A stretch of 64,000 nucleotides of DNA from Ectocarpus siliculosus (Eukaryota; Sar; Phaeophyceae; Ectocarpales; Ectocarpaceae), in assembly GCA_000310025.1 (NCBI GenBank), contig FN649742.1, forward strand, positions 82,027 to 146,026, given 5' to 3'. The notes under the pieces were generated by a model. It had not been told where the DNA came from, searched no databases, and worked only from the letters and a program-made list of their open reading frames with translations. The translations under genes were made by a program, and so were the position numbers. Shown here in pieces: positions 45,001 through 60,000 of this stretch (within the stretch, counting starts at the first letter, position 1; each line of letters begins with the position of its first letter).

Positions 45001-48000
45001 TGAGACACCTCGGCAGGACGGGAGATCAGCCGCTGCCGGTGGAGAGGGTTGGGACATGGGAAGTGAGTCAGATAGACAGGAAGGGAATTGTTTCGGGTGT
45101 GTCACGAAGAGGTTGCATGCGTTCGTTGTATGTAGGCCTTGCGAGTCGAGCTCGCTGGTGTGGCGAGGCTTTGCGTTTCTGGTTTGAGGACCGACGCGCC
45201 CGTGCACTGCTCTTCGACGGAGCTATAGAATTTTGCTCTTTATTGAAAGAGACACCCTTGTTGTTGAGAGGGTTGATCGTGGAAGCAAACTCACTTCGCT
45301 TCCAGCGCGGCATGAATATGAGAAAGTCGTGCCCGTTTCGGCTATACTCTTGTGCTCCCCGCAGGTGGACACTTCGACGCGCAACCCCGAGAGCGTGAAG
45401 CAGGGATACCTGTTCGAGGTCCCTGTTCAGAAGTGGAGCCGCACCGAACGGGCGTTCAAGAGCCGGCTCTTGGCTCTGACCAAGTCTTCTGTAGTCGAGA
45501 TGGACGTCGCTACCAGGTCCGTCAGGACTGCTGCTGCCTCTCACTAAGGCCTCTCACGCTCTTGGTGCTTCTGTACAGTGCTTCTTGTCGTTGTGTTCGA
45601 CCAAATCTGACACCAGTTTGCCCTAATCAAGTTGGTAGGACACGTAAGGTCCTGATGATGCTGTTCGATAGTGCTGGGTGGCGGTTTTACGTGGACAAAT
45701 TGGTTCCGGTAAATCGGGTCGAGCGGTAGCCCTGTCTCCCATCGGAAAGGCACCACAACACACCTGAAGGTTGTCCAAATTCTCACTGTTACACCTCCCC
45801 CAAACACTTTTTGCGTCCGTTCCTGTACCCCTCCGCGCCTGCCTTTCCCAGGGATCACCTGAGGGAGTTCCCGCTTGAGATGATCTTCAACATCGTTTAC
45901 CACACGCCTGACACTGCGCCGAGTACCCCCGAGGAGGGCGAAGAAGGTTCGCACGGGGACGGCTTGAGCATCGAGGTGCAGATGGCGTGGGGAGGTTCTT
46001 CGACCTACAACTTTCAGGTACAGTGCAGCCATTTCTGCGCACCGTGTAGTTGGTTAACCGTCACGCAGGATGGTTGTGAAGACCATGAATTGATTTGCGT
46101 TTGTTTAGTGTGTTGGCGAAGGAGGCTCGGGAGGAGGTATGATGTTACGGTAGAAGTGAGTCAGTGGGCGGACATGGTGTGCGGTGGTCATCCTCTAGTC
46201 TCCGCCGATTGTTTAATCCCGCGACGCAATGGATAGTTTTTTTTCCCACGGCTTTGCGTACGAACTCTCCCCTTTTGTTCCCTGCGGCTGGGGTTTGACA
46301 TCACAACTTTTTTGTTTGTGGGCTTGCTGGCGACAAAAGTCGTGCCGCTGTTCTGCGGTGAGCACAGACTCCATCCTGGCGTTCGTTGCCGTCACGGACG
46401 ACGAAGTCTCGCTCCAGCGGTCCCGCAAGGCGGAAGAACGCCAATTCCGAGGGTCTCACGTGCCGGACTTGGCCACCTTGGCCGAGACAGGGGGGGCTGG
46501 CGCGGATGGAGTTTGCGGGTGAGTTTAGTTTGTGCTTCTCTATGCTCCCGTATGCATTTTGTATTTTTCCAGCGGTTTTCCTCGAGACGGCGGCAAGAGA
46601 CTACAGCAGTACTTACGCGTCGTGTTTTTCTCGTTTTTCTCGTCGAGTGGATTGTCGGGCCGAGGAACGCCTGCGCTGTTGATCGCGATGATGGCGTTCC
46701 AGTGTAGATAGCCCCTTTGAGTTTGTTTTAGCCTTGGGGTTTCTCCAGTACAGTTCCGCTCTCACAAGAGTGCGAGCAAAGAGTGCGAGCGAGCCATCGC
46801 GGCAGTTCCGACACCGAGGTGTATCGACGTACAACGCTCGTACAAAGCCCGGATGAACAATCGAAAAACTGCTGTTGATGTGGTCGTTGAGCAACATCCT
46901 TTGCCATCGCCCAGTATCGTTTTACTCGGTCACTATATTCTCCTAATCTCGACCCGCATTTCGCGTCTATGCATACAACAGGTACCACGACCTTCGTCTC
47001 ACGGCCGTGGAGGCGCGAGTGCACTTCCTGGCCAACTTCCTGGAAGTCTGCCGGCTGAACCACCACGGGTGCCCTTGGTCTCTCCGTCGGGTGACCAACG
47101 AGAGCAGGGTCGGGGAGCTGACGGAAGGACTTCACCCGGACTACCAGGTGCGTGCATGCGTGTGGTAGTGTTCGTGGTCACTGCGTCTCTACGTTTATCT
47201 TTGACCACGGCCTGCGTACTGGTGTTGCGTCCGATGAAATGAAAACGTATTGTCCGTTGTTTTGTTAAAACTTGGGGTGGCATGTCGTGCTTTTTTGCCT
47301 TTGCATCAGGACCCATCAGCAATCTTAGCGTTTATATTTTCGTTGCCTGTGTAATTTTACTCGAATGCCTGACCCGCGTAGATTTCCTGTTTTGTTGTGG
47401 TGTTTTGTTCTCCCGGGGTCATTTTCTACCATCTTATTTACGACCCGGTACCCATATGTTCCGTGTTACTTAATGGTGTTTCGCAGGAGTTCCTCCTCAA
47501 GCGTACGACGGGGCTGAGCGCCATCGCGCGAGCGGGGCCGGGAAAGGTCCTCGCCGATCCCGATGCCAGGGGGTACGCCCTCGCCGTGTTGGACGAGCTT
47601 AACTTCTCGACGCCGATAGCGTTCAAGCAAAAGGAGAAGGGCGCCGCAGCGGCGGCGATGAGCCTCTTGGCACCCTCCGCTCTGCAGGTGCAGCTTATGC
47701 GGTCGGTCTCGCTGGAGTTCTGGCGATGACGTTTTTCCGTTTTCGCTTCGTTTTCGTTCGCGGGGTCCTTTCAAGCGCATGTGCCGTTGGAAAGTCATGC
47801 AAGTGATTGCGATTACCATATCTCGGACAGCCTTGCCGTGCCAGAAAGGTGTCGTGGCTAGGGGCTGAGAGTTTTTTGGGTTCGGATGGAACGTTCAAGG
47901 GATGTATTGCGGCTTTAAATGCAACATTGTAATGCCCAATTGTGCAGTTTTCGTGAACTTTCCGCACCTATTCTTCCCCTTGAAGCAAACCTGTGTTGCG

Positions 48001-51000
48001 ATGCAATTCGCGGACAATGTTGGAGTGTGTTCGGTACTGACGCCAATTTGTTGGATGCGTTTTGTTCATGTTCGTTTCTTGTTGACCCCCAACCCCGCCC
48101 TTCTCGTCTCGCCCGGACCCGTTTGCTTTGCTCGCTTGTGCAGCATTTCGATGACAGCGGGCGCGTGTCTCTCCTCCTCGCCGTGCTGCGGCTCCTTTGG
48201 AGCAAGACTGGCTATGACGAGGTGGCGCGTGCCGAGTGTCAGCCTGCCATCGACGGTGTATTCAAGTGCCTCGAGAGCGAGGACCACACCGTCAGCTACC
48301 CGGCGGCCCTCGTGGTACGTGTATGTCGTTGTTGCAGCGCCTCTGGTTGTTGATTTCTGTTCTTATTGGTGTGTTGTGCGCTGTCGTTGTGTGGGTTGGG
48401 CTCTTCGACATTCGGCCGTCGGCCGAGGGCAATAGCCGTAGTGTATACGGTCATCTCCGTAAAAATCTCGGAGAAAGTAAATTTTGTGGAAACCCAAGGA
48501 GGGCCGATTTCGTACACCACGGCACCGCACTACTTTAACCGATTCTTGTGTCACGCTAGCACACCACCAACCACCCCCCGCCGCTGTTAAAAACTTGTTC
48601 GCAGATTCGGTCCATGCTAACGCACCCCCGGAAGGACTCCGCGTGGTGGTCCGGCAGCGGCGATGGTACCGGTTCCGCAGCGTCCGACGAGGGGCTGGGA
48701 GCCGACCGCAGACTCGAGAAGGCCAACCGTAAGGCCATGTTCGGCCAGGGCAACGAAAAGAATCGCCTGGAGCAGCTCCTCGCCCCATGCTTCGCCGAGT
48801 GCATGAAGCCGGACAGCATGGACGAGGATTTCGGGAGCGACCTGAGGTAAGAGCGAGTGGTTTTGAGGTGCTTGGAAGGTGTTTGTTGAGTGATGTGTGA
48901 GGCGTCATGAAGTTGTAGCGCAAGTTGTTGCTGCTGTGCGAATGTCATGCGGGATTAGCTTTCCGTTGGCACGAGGTGATTTTCGGCGTGGAAGACGTTC
49001 ACAGAACGCTTTTGTCTCGAAAATATTGTGAGTTTTTCGTTTCAATCGTTTTTATGACCATTCTCCACCCCTGCCTCGCGTTCTCACAAATGCCAGCGAC
49101 AGTGACGGAGAGGGTGAGGGCATCGACGGCCCTGGCGGGGAGAGCAATCACCCCCCGGTCACCATGGCAGGCGTCGGTCCGCCCCCCGCCGGCCCGGAGT
49201 GCCTGGTCCAGGCCGTCCTCATGGAAGTCCTGGTGATCCTCGTCTCTAGCGGTGACAAGCAGGCCGACCGCGCGGTGGTAGAGGCGGTGTGGGAGCTCTT
49301 GCACGAGTTTGACGCCATGTGTCGCCTGCTGTCCAACGTTCGGTCCCCGTGCCTGCCTTTGGCCAAGGCCTCCATGCAGCTGCTTACCAAGATGCACCAC
49401 AGCAAGAGGTTTAGCATAGGGCCCCGGTCCGTCCTCCAGGTGAGCGTGCGCTTGCCGGGGTGGCGTGTGTTTCGGTCCGTTGCCGCTGTTTTACAACCCT
49501 CGTACTGTTTTGTGCTGAACAATGCTTGTTTTCACGAGCAACAGGAGCAGGCAGGCGTTCTGAGACACTTGATGGCCGTATGTATAGGGATTCCATCTCT
49601 CTCCGTGTGGTGTGGTGTGTGTTTAGCATTCAATGTTGAATGCACCCCTGTTGCGCCAAGATCCGTTCGTAACCCTCCCGACGTTGACTTGGGCCCATGC
49701 GCAGGACACGGCTAGAGACTCCGGAATCCTCTTGTGGGTCATGTTCCTCGCCATGGATGCGCGCGAACCCGACATGTGCCGCGTGGCTGGGCGGCTGTGT
49801 CGCGCCCTTACCGACGGCGATGCCCGCAGCCTAGGGGTGCTCACACGCTCGTTTCCGCCGGGGCTTCTGGCTCCTTCTCCGCCGGACCAGGTGCGGACGT
49901 CATGTTTTGTTTTTCTGACATTGATTTTTTACGGTTTATTGTGCGTGCGTGGTGCTGAGTGTGTTTTCATGTGTAAAGCCTCTCACTTCGTTTGCTTCAA
50001 TCTGCTGCTGTACCTGGCCTTGTTTATGTCAGGTGCTAGACTTGTCATGCATGGGAGAACAGAAGATTGTGTTTGTTATACATACACATGCTCCTTGGGT
50101 GCTGGCATGCGACGTGTTGTTTTTATCACGTTGACCTTGGTGATTGGACGTGCAAACTTGCCCGCCGCTCCTGTAATCACCTCTTGTTTGTTTCTTGTCC
50201 ATGACCGATCCAACAGCTCTTCAACGAGTGTGGTGCAGCCGTGTGGGGCACGTCTTTCACGGGTGCGGATTCCCTCGACCTCCACGCGAGGTGGGGCATC
50301 CTCAGCCAGGACGTCAGGGACGTGGAGGTGGTGTGGAGCCCCGTCCACCGTGACGCCCTTGGCCAGCTCCTACTCGAGCAGCTCCAGGTGATGGGCGGGG
50401 AAAGCGTTACGCTACAAGGCTGACGCCTTGTCTTTTCATTGGTCAGCCAGTTGGCGCGGTCGATGCTAATTCAAAAAGTACAAACGTACACCGTCGGCAT
50501 CACGAGTCGGTGTTGGTTGCCAGGCGGCTGTTGTAGAAAGGTTGGGCGGTGGAAACGTGTTTCGTCGGGGCACAGGACAGTAGTCGTACTTTTGTTGCGC
50601 GAAAGGCTGCTGGTAGAGCGTGCAGTTGTTCACCCCGCCCTTTTGACTCTTGTCCCATTGCGTATGATAGGAGCTGGAACGAGAGACGAGGCGCCTGTCT
50701 TACAAGGGGCGCGGGCGTGCCCCGATCGAAGCTCTGGCCTGGAACGACGCCGCCTGGGAGGTACCGTGGCACAACATGGTCGGAGAGGTGAGGCGTGCTT
50801 CTTTGTAGTGAGATGTGTTGGCCGCGGCAAGATACATGGAATGAGGCTCACCATAAGTTTCTTGAAGTGGCAACAAGTTGACCGCCTGAACGACCTTGTT
50901 TTGTTTTTCACGGGTACGACGTCGTTGAACCGTGGCCTCCGTTTTTGGTGTGCTTTGGGGGCGATTTCAGGTGAAGGTTGGGCGATACTACCTGGAGCAG

Positions 51001-54000
51001 TTGATCGCCGACCTGGACAGCTCAAAGGAGAGCTCCAACATGATCCGCCAGCGTCTGGGAAACCCGACTTCTCTTGGAAACTTCCTCCAGTTGTGCCACC
51101 TTCGCCTTCTTCACGAGAGGGATGTGAGTGCCCCTCCCCTGTTGTTATCAACTCTGCAAATGTATGCGCGCGAACTCAGGCGTCCAGCAATAATGCCAAG
51201 GTGTTGCTTTGTGTGAAGCTCATGGTCTTGGCGTCCCCCCGGCTGGTGCTCTGAACCATCTAACCGATAAGCACGTGGTGCCTTCTATCCGAGGTTGTCT
51301 TGTTCACGCTCCACTACTTGCTCGACGGTGAATCAAAAGACTCTTTCGCAGCTAGCTCACGAGTTCATGCACCCTCCCGACCAATCGACACAACCCGTTA
51401 TTCTTCGCCGCCTATCCGCCCCCCCTGCCTCAGGCGGGCAGCCTAGAGTTAGTGTTCGACACGATGACATGCCTCTTCCAGCATCTAGGCTCGCGCGCGG
51501 TGCCCATGCTGCCGTTCCTCGGATCGGTGCTGCACATGCTCACGTATTCCCTGCCGGCTATCCTTGGCCCGGTGGGAGCAGCCGAGGAGAACCCTCTCGA
51601 CAGCGACGACGAAGGTTCTGAGAAGGATGAGCACGACGGCCTCTCCGGCGGCGTTGATGCGGAGCCCAAGTCCGGCGCTCAGGCCACGGCTACGTACTAT
51701 GCTGCAGTTCAGGTGATTTTTTGACGTGTGTTACGAGCACGGGATTTGTCTTTTTGGGCTTGACGTTATTATAGGGTGTTCGAGTGATTTCCTAGCTTGT
51801 TGTTTGGGGGTGTGCGTGGCGATGCCATGAGAATGGTGTGGATGTGGAGTGCCGAAAATGGTGTGCAGTGGGCTGCATGCTTACCATGCCCGTGGTCGTT
51901 GATCGAAGACCCGGTTTCCTTGTAAGACGCCTCAACACACACTTGCTTCTTGCTTCTGCGATTGTCCCATTGTACGCGTTTTTTAGTTGTGTGAAGACTG
52001 TTGCTCTTTTAGTTGTGTGAAGACTGTTGCTCGTTTCCCTTGGGCCTGGCTTCCACTCGCACTCGACGTGAGTCCTAACGCGTCGCCTATTTTCCGTGTT
52101 TGTCCCCGCTGGTCCACCCCGCGAACTCTATCTCGACGGCCACAACGACGACTGGCTGCAGTTCGTGCGAGTCTGCATGGACAACCAGCCGGCCAACGTC
52201 CGCCTGTTCGTGATGCACGGTGGGGTGGAGACCTTCGTCGAGCTAGTAGGCAGCGCCTTCCAGCACGCGCACAGCCTTACCGCGTCCTCCTCGACGGTGA
52301 CCCCGCTGCCGATCGCCGACTCTGCCCCGGGGGGTGACGGCACCGAGGCTAGCCCGACCGGTTCGTCTGGGTCTGAAGAGCACTTTGGGTCCGCCAAAGG
52401 TGGGAGGTTCCCCCGCCGGGAGAGAGCGTCGGACCTTTCGGTGGCGCTCACGTGCAGGGAGCTCGTTGTGGAGTGCATCAGCTGTTTGTCGTCCGCGCTC
52501 GAGGTGAGCAACAGGGTACCGTGGTATGTTTGTCGGTGTGTGTTTGACGCCGACGTTGTTGTGGAGTATTTATCACTGGTGAGGGTGTGGGTGATTAGAG
52601 CTCGATTCTTGTTCGGCTTCAGAACCGGGTGTGGTGTCCATGATCAAGTTCATGACCAAAGGCAATCATTCGTTGCAGTCACTCCACTTTGGTTGTTTTG
52701 CTATTGGCACCCATCTTTACTTCACCTCTGTGTGCTTTACTTCTGTGCTGTTCCCCCCCGTGTGCCCCGCAGGTGTTTCCCGCCCAGGACATGGACGGCA
52801 AGATGTTCTTCCCCAAGCCGCCGCCCAAGCGCCAACTCGCCAACCCGATTGCCCTCGCGGCGCTGGTTGACCTGCTCGCCAGCGAGGAAGAAGCCGTCCT
52901 GCACCCGGCCCTGACCCTCCTCGTTACGGTCGTGAGGGGGGGCCTGGAGATTCCGCTCTCTGCGGGTGCCCGCGGGCGCATCGTGGTCCGCTGCCTTCGC
53001 CACGCGTGCGAGGGGCGCTGCGCCGAGCTCTGTGCCGAGTTGCTCGGGGCGGAGGCTGTGGCGGCACCGCCGTCTCGGCTTTCCGACGGTGGTATGGGTG
53101 GCGCAGGTGGGATGGGATGTTGAGGATGGGGTTTTGGGGAGGTGGTTGGTGGTTGTGGATATGCACGGCCAAGGCAGGAGATTTAGGGCAAGAGAAAGAA
53201 CCACGCGCCGCACGAAGCCAAGATCATTGATCACTATTAGCCGTTCTTGGTCTTTGAGGGGTGCTATTTTCAATTTCGCACCGTTACGCTTCCCGCTATT
53301 TGTTTCCCTTCTTGGTGCAGTCGGGCCAGTGTCTGCTCCCCGCGAGGGCGCCATTCTCGCCCGCAGTCCTCTCTACCCGCTGCTTCCTGGAGCCCTCGTA
53401 CGACTCATGGTCACCAAGGGAGCTCGCGCGTTTGCCGAGGCTCTCCTTGCCGACGGGTGAGTGTTTTTAGTTTATTCGGTCCTCCGGAGGACTGATGGAG
53501 GTGTAAATGGTAGCGGTTTTGCACGTGTGCCACGGGTGATTGTTGGGGGGGGTTTCGTGCGCTCAAGCTCCATTTCATTGGCTGTGAGAACTGCAAGCGT
53601 TTTAGATAGTGACCTATTTTTACGTCAGACAAGTATGGGTACACGCAAACTGGGGTGCTGTGTTTGACTCAACATTCTGGGGCGGTCACCGTTTGCGCTT
53701 TGCAGACTGGAAACGCCGACGGTGGTGTGGAACTCCGAGTGCCGCCACATGCTTGGAGTGGTTCTGCGCGAGCTTGAGGGTGCAACGCCAGGACTGCAGG
53801 ACGTGCCTGCGATCGAGGTCCATGAGGTACAGTTGTACGCTCGCTTTTCGTCCTCAGCTTCGCCGCGTGTTATGGTCGAGGTTGTCTTTTCGAGTGGTGG
53901 TCTTGTGCTTGGCGTATTTTGCCTTCGATTCCGTGTTCCCACCCGGGTGTGGGGCTTGGTTTGTATGCCTGTTCTTGCGTTCACTTCGCTGCCACAGCGG

Positions 54001-57000
54001 TATCGAGACAACCAAGTGTTGCTGAGTCCTCATGTATGTTGGCTTTGTCTGCGCACCTTTTTGGTTTCTGTGCTGTGGCAGGCTGGACGTCGGCTGGAGG
54101 CGCTGTACTCGGAGAAGGGAGGCGTTCCGGTCCTCTTCACCAGCCCCTACTACGTGCAGCTCATGGACGAGGTACGTATGAAGAGATGGGGAGGGTCGTG
54201 TCTGTCAAAGAACTCTTGTTCTGCCCGTACATTTCGTGTGTTACGATCATGTATCCATGTCGGTCTAGAGGGGTTCGTGCCCGCTTACTGCGGCTCTGGT
54301 CGAAACGACACGGATGCAAAACATGCAAGGACCTGTGTCGTTGATTCTCTGTTGTTGGCGAGGTACAGTACTGTACCAATGGTACGAAGCTCTTTGTGTT
54401 TTCTTTCGTTGCCGGCACTTGAGGGTCCCGTCTTCTTCTTCCAAGGAAACGATGACGTCAAGATGATTTTTGGGACACACTCGAGCTTTGCAACGGTGCA
54501 GCCCTGGTCGTAGGTATCAAGTGTATCGTGCCTATTTACCCACCGCAAGCGCTTACCCCGGCCGGTACTGTCGGCATCGCCGTGGCCTCCTCTTGGCAGA
54601 ACTACCGCATCGAGTACCCCGCGGCCTTCCTCCTGGAAGTGGCGAGCTCCATGACCGAGGTGCTGCAGGGTCCGCCCGAGATGCACGAGCTCTACGCGGG
54701 GAACGGCAAGGGACGTGTAAGGTGCATCAGCACCCCTCTGGAGAACGAGGTGAGTGGAACCGATTTGTTCCGCCCGTCTACAGCAAAGCGTTTCCGAACA
54801 GTGAACAGTGGGGCTCATCTTCCAGGTGTGGGTTAGCAAAGGGTTGTCCCTAACGTGGTAGATAGCAGGGGTAGATGGACGGCCGGTGTGTGGCTCAGAG
54901 GGGTGCTCTTGAGTCAGTCGTGATGAGGGCAGTTTTGACTGCCGTGAATCGTGCCTTGTCCCCCATGTAATATGCTGCATTGCGGCGCCCATCTATCTCG
55001 CTGGAACGACCTCTGACATGACAGGGGGACGTGATCTACCTGCACGAGCCGCTGCTGTGGACCTTGCGACAGCACGCCACCAACGGTGTCACTGGGCCTG
55101 ACAGCCTCGCCAGGGCCATCGGGGCCGTTGCGGCACCGCTGTTGGAGATCACGGCTCGCGTCGGTGAGTTCCCCGAACCCTGATCTTGCAATAGTTGGAT
55201 ATCTCGCTGCACGTCAACAGTTTGCGCGTGTCTGCCATGGGGTGGGGGGCAAATCGATTCGCCCATTCGTTGCGTTTGAGCATGGTAACATGATTTGGTT
55301 TGTTCGTGCAGCACCCCGTATTTGGCAGCACTGAAACACAACCCCCAACCCTTGCCTCCCGCCGTCAATTTATCGCCTATTTACTGGTGTGTTGCAGCCG
55401 TGGCATGCAGCTTCAGTCCAGAGGCTCTCACCTCCCTGGCCAGCTTCACCGAATCCCTCAGCCTCTGCCTAGGCTTCCTAGCCCGCGCCAACAGGCTGTC
55501 CGCCCAGGCGTGGAACGCGGTAGAGGGATCGATGGTGCCCCCTGCCCGCCAAGAGACCCAGGGGCGTCGCGCGGGGTCTCGCCGCAGGTCTAGCGTAGGT
55601 GGTCGTCGCCGGACCACCGGAAGCGGTGACGGGGGTGAGAACGGTGGGGGCTGGACGGTTGCGGTGGACTTGCGTAAGGTTGACGCGTTGCTGACGATGC
55701 TGAAGCAGCTTGACGATCAGGAGAGCGCGGGGCACCTGATGGGCGCAGGAAACCAGGTGCGACTACTGCTGTAGGACTGGGTGTTGTTGTTGTGGGAAAG
55801 GGTAGCCGGCTCAATGGGTGATGTGGCCTTCACGCATCAGAGCTCAAGTCCGGCCAAAACGGCACATTTGATGTGTTTTTAGTCGCTTGTTTTGGACTTT
55901 GCGGATGGCGAGGTTTTCTTGGTGCCGTCCCCTCTCGTATCCTTATCGTGTGACACTTGTTTTGCCGTGTTCTCGTTCTCTTTGTCGTAGATCCTTCGAT
56001 CCCTGAAGGAACCAGAGCAGGATCTCTCTTCGGAGACATCGGATGGCGTCGACATCAACCGCGAGGTACGTGCCACCCCTGAAGCGTCCTGCCTTTGCCT
56101 TCTGTTGCTCACGTTTTTGCCGAGTCTCTTGTGGCCTGCGCTAGCCCGCCTACATGTGGCCGACCTCGTTCAGCTCGTGCAGTATGGACTGGGGTAGAAG
56201 AAGTAACCCATGAGGCGAGAAGGTTTTCTTCATCTTTGATGTTTCCGTGTGTTTGTTTTCTTTGACGACGGGAAAACGCACATGGACGTACGTAATTACA
56301 AAGCAAGTTTTGCGACAGCGTGGTATATGACCCCGTGTGGAAACGTCCCCCAATCTTTCTTCCACCCAAGCAATACGCGTGTCCTGATAAATTTTGCTCT
56401 CGCTTGCCCCTCTGTGTGTCTGTCTTTGTGCTATTCAGGTCCCCGGCCTGACAAGCTACGTCGGCGGATTGGTGTCCTCGTTGTCCACGCTGGAAGCGCC
56501 GACCGCGATACTGGCAGCCACGGAGGGCATCGGTCTCGCTGCCTTGGGCTTGGGCAAGGAAGCCCACATCGACTTGCTCTACAAGAGTCAGGTGAGCGCG
56601 GAGCCATGTTTTAGTACTGCGACAGTCGTTTGTTGGTTCTCTCGAGGGTCTCTAGTCGCGGCTAGCCTTGCTGCCGGTTACATCGTGTCCTACCAGGACG
56701 AGGGATTGAGATTGTAGTGAGGTAGATTGAAGATTGAGCGACGAGGCTTGGTGGAGTGATTAGGTTCTTCCGGTGTTTGGTATGTTTTGCCATCGTGTTT
56801 CTACAAAGTTTAGACGCCAACATTCATGATCTTGCGTTCAGCCTGCTCCTCCATTTTCCAAACTGTTCGCAATCCCTCCCCCTCCAGGTGTTCGTGCCCC
56901 TCATCGCGCACTGCGTTCGCCCCCAAGCCTGCGAGGATCGTCCGGGCGGATACCCGGGCCTCGGCATCCAGTCCGCCATGGCCCTCCGGTCGCTGGCGGA

Positions 57001-60000
57001 AGGCGAGCACGCCGGGACCAACGCGGCTCTTGCCGCGCTCTTGACGCCCGGAGGGTTGGCGGTCCTCCGGCGTTCGGCCGAGGAGTTTGTGCGTGTGTTG
57101 CGGTCGTCGGTGCCGGTGGAGACGCCCAAGGTGGTGTGGGGGCCCAAGTGCCGCGACGAACTGGAGGAGTTGCTCAAGCAGGTACGGGGTGTAAGAATGT
57201 GTAACGCATCATTTTTCTTGCGACCCTTGTGTCCGGTGAATGAGTAGGTCTTGCTACCAAACCTTACGCAAACCTCCTTGACCGGACTGTACATCTGCAG
57301 CTGCAATAATTCTCTCAAAAGAAGGTGACCACCATTTTTATCGGCCTCACAGTCCAAATCTCTCATCTCTCTGTCCCCTGCCTGGTTGCTCGTGGCTTGC
57401 GTCCCCCCCCCCCTGTTCGCAGCCCCCAGCCGAAACGGACATCGGAGGACACCGTGGTCTCGGGGCCGCTGTGCCTGCGGTTTATCCCGCATCGGGCCGT
57501 TGCCGCAGATTCAAGCCCAGGGAGCTCGACGGCTTTTTGTTCGCGTCTCTGCAGGACGAGCTGGTGGTGGATGACGTGTACCTGAGAGTGCTCGTCCGCG
57601 ATGCCGAGAGGCAGAGGGAAGCCGGGGGCGACGGGGATATTCGTAGGGCGGCGGCGGCCGCGTCGGGACTCGGGCAGGGTCTTACCCTCCCGTCCGACTT
57701 GCTGGTGAGGGATGGCAGGAATCTTGAAGTGGAAACGAAATTGTTTGTGCTGATGACACCACCCACCCGGTTACCGACCTTTTCATTCGAAAAGAAAACA
57801 GCAAGTACATTGCTCGATAACCACTTTCGGCCGAGGCACCCAATGTAAGGTTACGCTTGCTGCTGTCGAGGCATGTCTGAGCCTGAACCAACTGCTGTCT
57901 CTGCTGTCGTCTGGCGGGCGGCGTTCAGGCATCCGTTTTCGTATACCTGGGGGACCAGATGCGGTTGATTGTAGCAGGCCAGGTGCCCACTGCCACCGCC
58001 GACCGCGAGCTCTTCTTCCAGGACGTGTCGCTGCTGCTGCAGGCCTTGCTCGGTCTTGCTGTGGGCGAAGAGCAGGTGCGACACGTTTTTTTTGTTTTAT
58101 TGTTTGTGAGACCATGGACTATTGCACAATGCACAGCAGTTTTGCATCCATGACCGAGAGGCATCTTATCTTGCTCACAAGCCTGGCCTGCATACCGTCG
58201 AGCCCTACTCCATATTCCTATATAAAGAGAATATCCCCTTGCCCCTCTCTCTTCCCTTCCAATCCGCTATTCGTGTGAAGGTGCCCGAGGTAATCGAGGA
58301 CAGCGGTGAAGCGCTCAACCTCTTGTGGGCGGCCACGCAGCCTTACCTGCGGGACGGCCTCGCTGGCCCCGCGGCGCCGACGATCACGCGCTCCGTCGTC
58401 CGGCTGATGCACGTCTTCTTGACCAAGGGCGGTCCGTCCGCAGGCGAGGCTCTGGTTGCTTCGGGAGCTGCGGCGCCGGCGGTCCACGTAAGTCGAGTGA
58501 CTCCCCCTTGGTGGATGTGCGTGTGTGTGTGTGTGTGTTTTTTGTTTTTTAGAAAGGGTACACACTACATGTCACGGAGGGACGTTTACCCGTCTGAGAT
58601 TATTATTATACCCCCCCAATCGAAGAGATGCGTTAGTTGAAGACTTTACGGCAGTCAGCGGTGAGGAAGACCTGGTGTTTTGGGAGACACGACACATGTG
58701 TCTCGGCGATGCGAGTGGATGGATGTTGACCGGTTTGTTTGTTGCAGCAAGGAGACCACGCTTCGCGAGGTTGCCAGGCCTTGGGTGAGGTCCAAAGTAG
58801 TATAACCCTATGACCACACCGCTGCCAATATGCAGCACGTTTCGTCCGAATGGGGCTGCCTTTATGTCTCTGTCGCTAGTATGCCCGATACCTTCCGTGC
58901 CTAGCTTGACATGACCCTTGGTTTTCGGTTGACTGCCTTCTTTTCAGGCATGCGGGAAAATGCTGGCCGACGACTACGACCTTAGCGCCTTCTCGCACGA
59001 GGATGGGGAAGCCGCCCTGCACGTTGCGGCCATGCTTCTGGACGCCCACCCGTCTGCCGCGGGCCACATGGTTAGCGTCGGTGCCGTCCCGATGTTCCTG
59101 TCAAGGTGAGAGAGGAGATGTAGCCGTGAACTAACGGATAGGTGCTTACTCTGGTGGTGGTTTCGGTAGCGGTAACGATGCCAGTTGCGGGGTGTGGTCC
59201 GTGCTAAAGCGAGGGTAGTCGAGGAGTCGTTGTTGAAAGACGTGTGCTAGGTGATTGGATGGTTGCGGCGTTTGTGAAAGAATAGCAGTTGTGTTTGGTG
59301 TCGCCTGCTGTGGTGTACATGAATGCAAACCCAGGGCTATAGCAAGTAGTCCTCTATCCAGGCACTTTTCTACGATGCTGCGGTTCCAACCCCAACGCGC
59401 CGTTTGGACCCCGCCTTGATTTTTCTTGGTCTGACCAGTGAGTGCTTGCTCCCTCCCGTCCTACTCAATCCATCTCCAGGGTCTGCCACAACGACTTCCA
59501 GGTGGCCACCCGCCTGCGGTGTGCCGCAATTCTCCACCGTCTGTGCGTGTCGGTCCCTGCGGCCAGCATTGGCCTCGGCAGGGTGATGCCCGAGCTACTC
59601 CTGCTCCACCTCGAGGCGGATGGTGCGTGGGTGTGCTTCGCCGTATCTATCACTAGAGAAGAACGGGGGGGGGGGCCTTCGGCGTGCGGGGATGTTGGTA
59701 GAAATAGTTATTCATAGGACTCCGCATGTATTTCGCAACAACAGTTTTGGCTGGTATCAGAAAATACGGGACGTAACATGTAAAAAGCAAACAAGACAAC
59801 ACACACACACCCGGCCCTTACAACTTGACTTGTGCCACTAACCCTCACACCCATCCGGCGACCCCCCGTACCGCCCCTCTCAGCCACGGGAGAAAGCCTG
59901 TTGAGACACCTCGACGACGAGGCAGTGTCCCCCATCCTCGTCTGGGACACCTCCTGCCGCGACCGCCTCTCCGCCCTCACCTGGGCCCACTGGGAGGACT

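Noticed and set aside
47133-47141. HPD tripeptide in the RME-8-like protein (ELTEGLHPDYQ)
   Set aside because: It is the exact J-domain signature tripeptide, but it lies in the N-terminal region, far from where RME-8 has its J domain. The flanks lack the preceding R-x-L-x-x-K/R-Y-H helix pattern and the following K-N-P, so it is a chance match.
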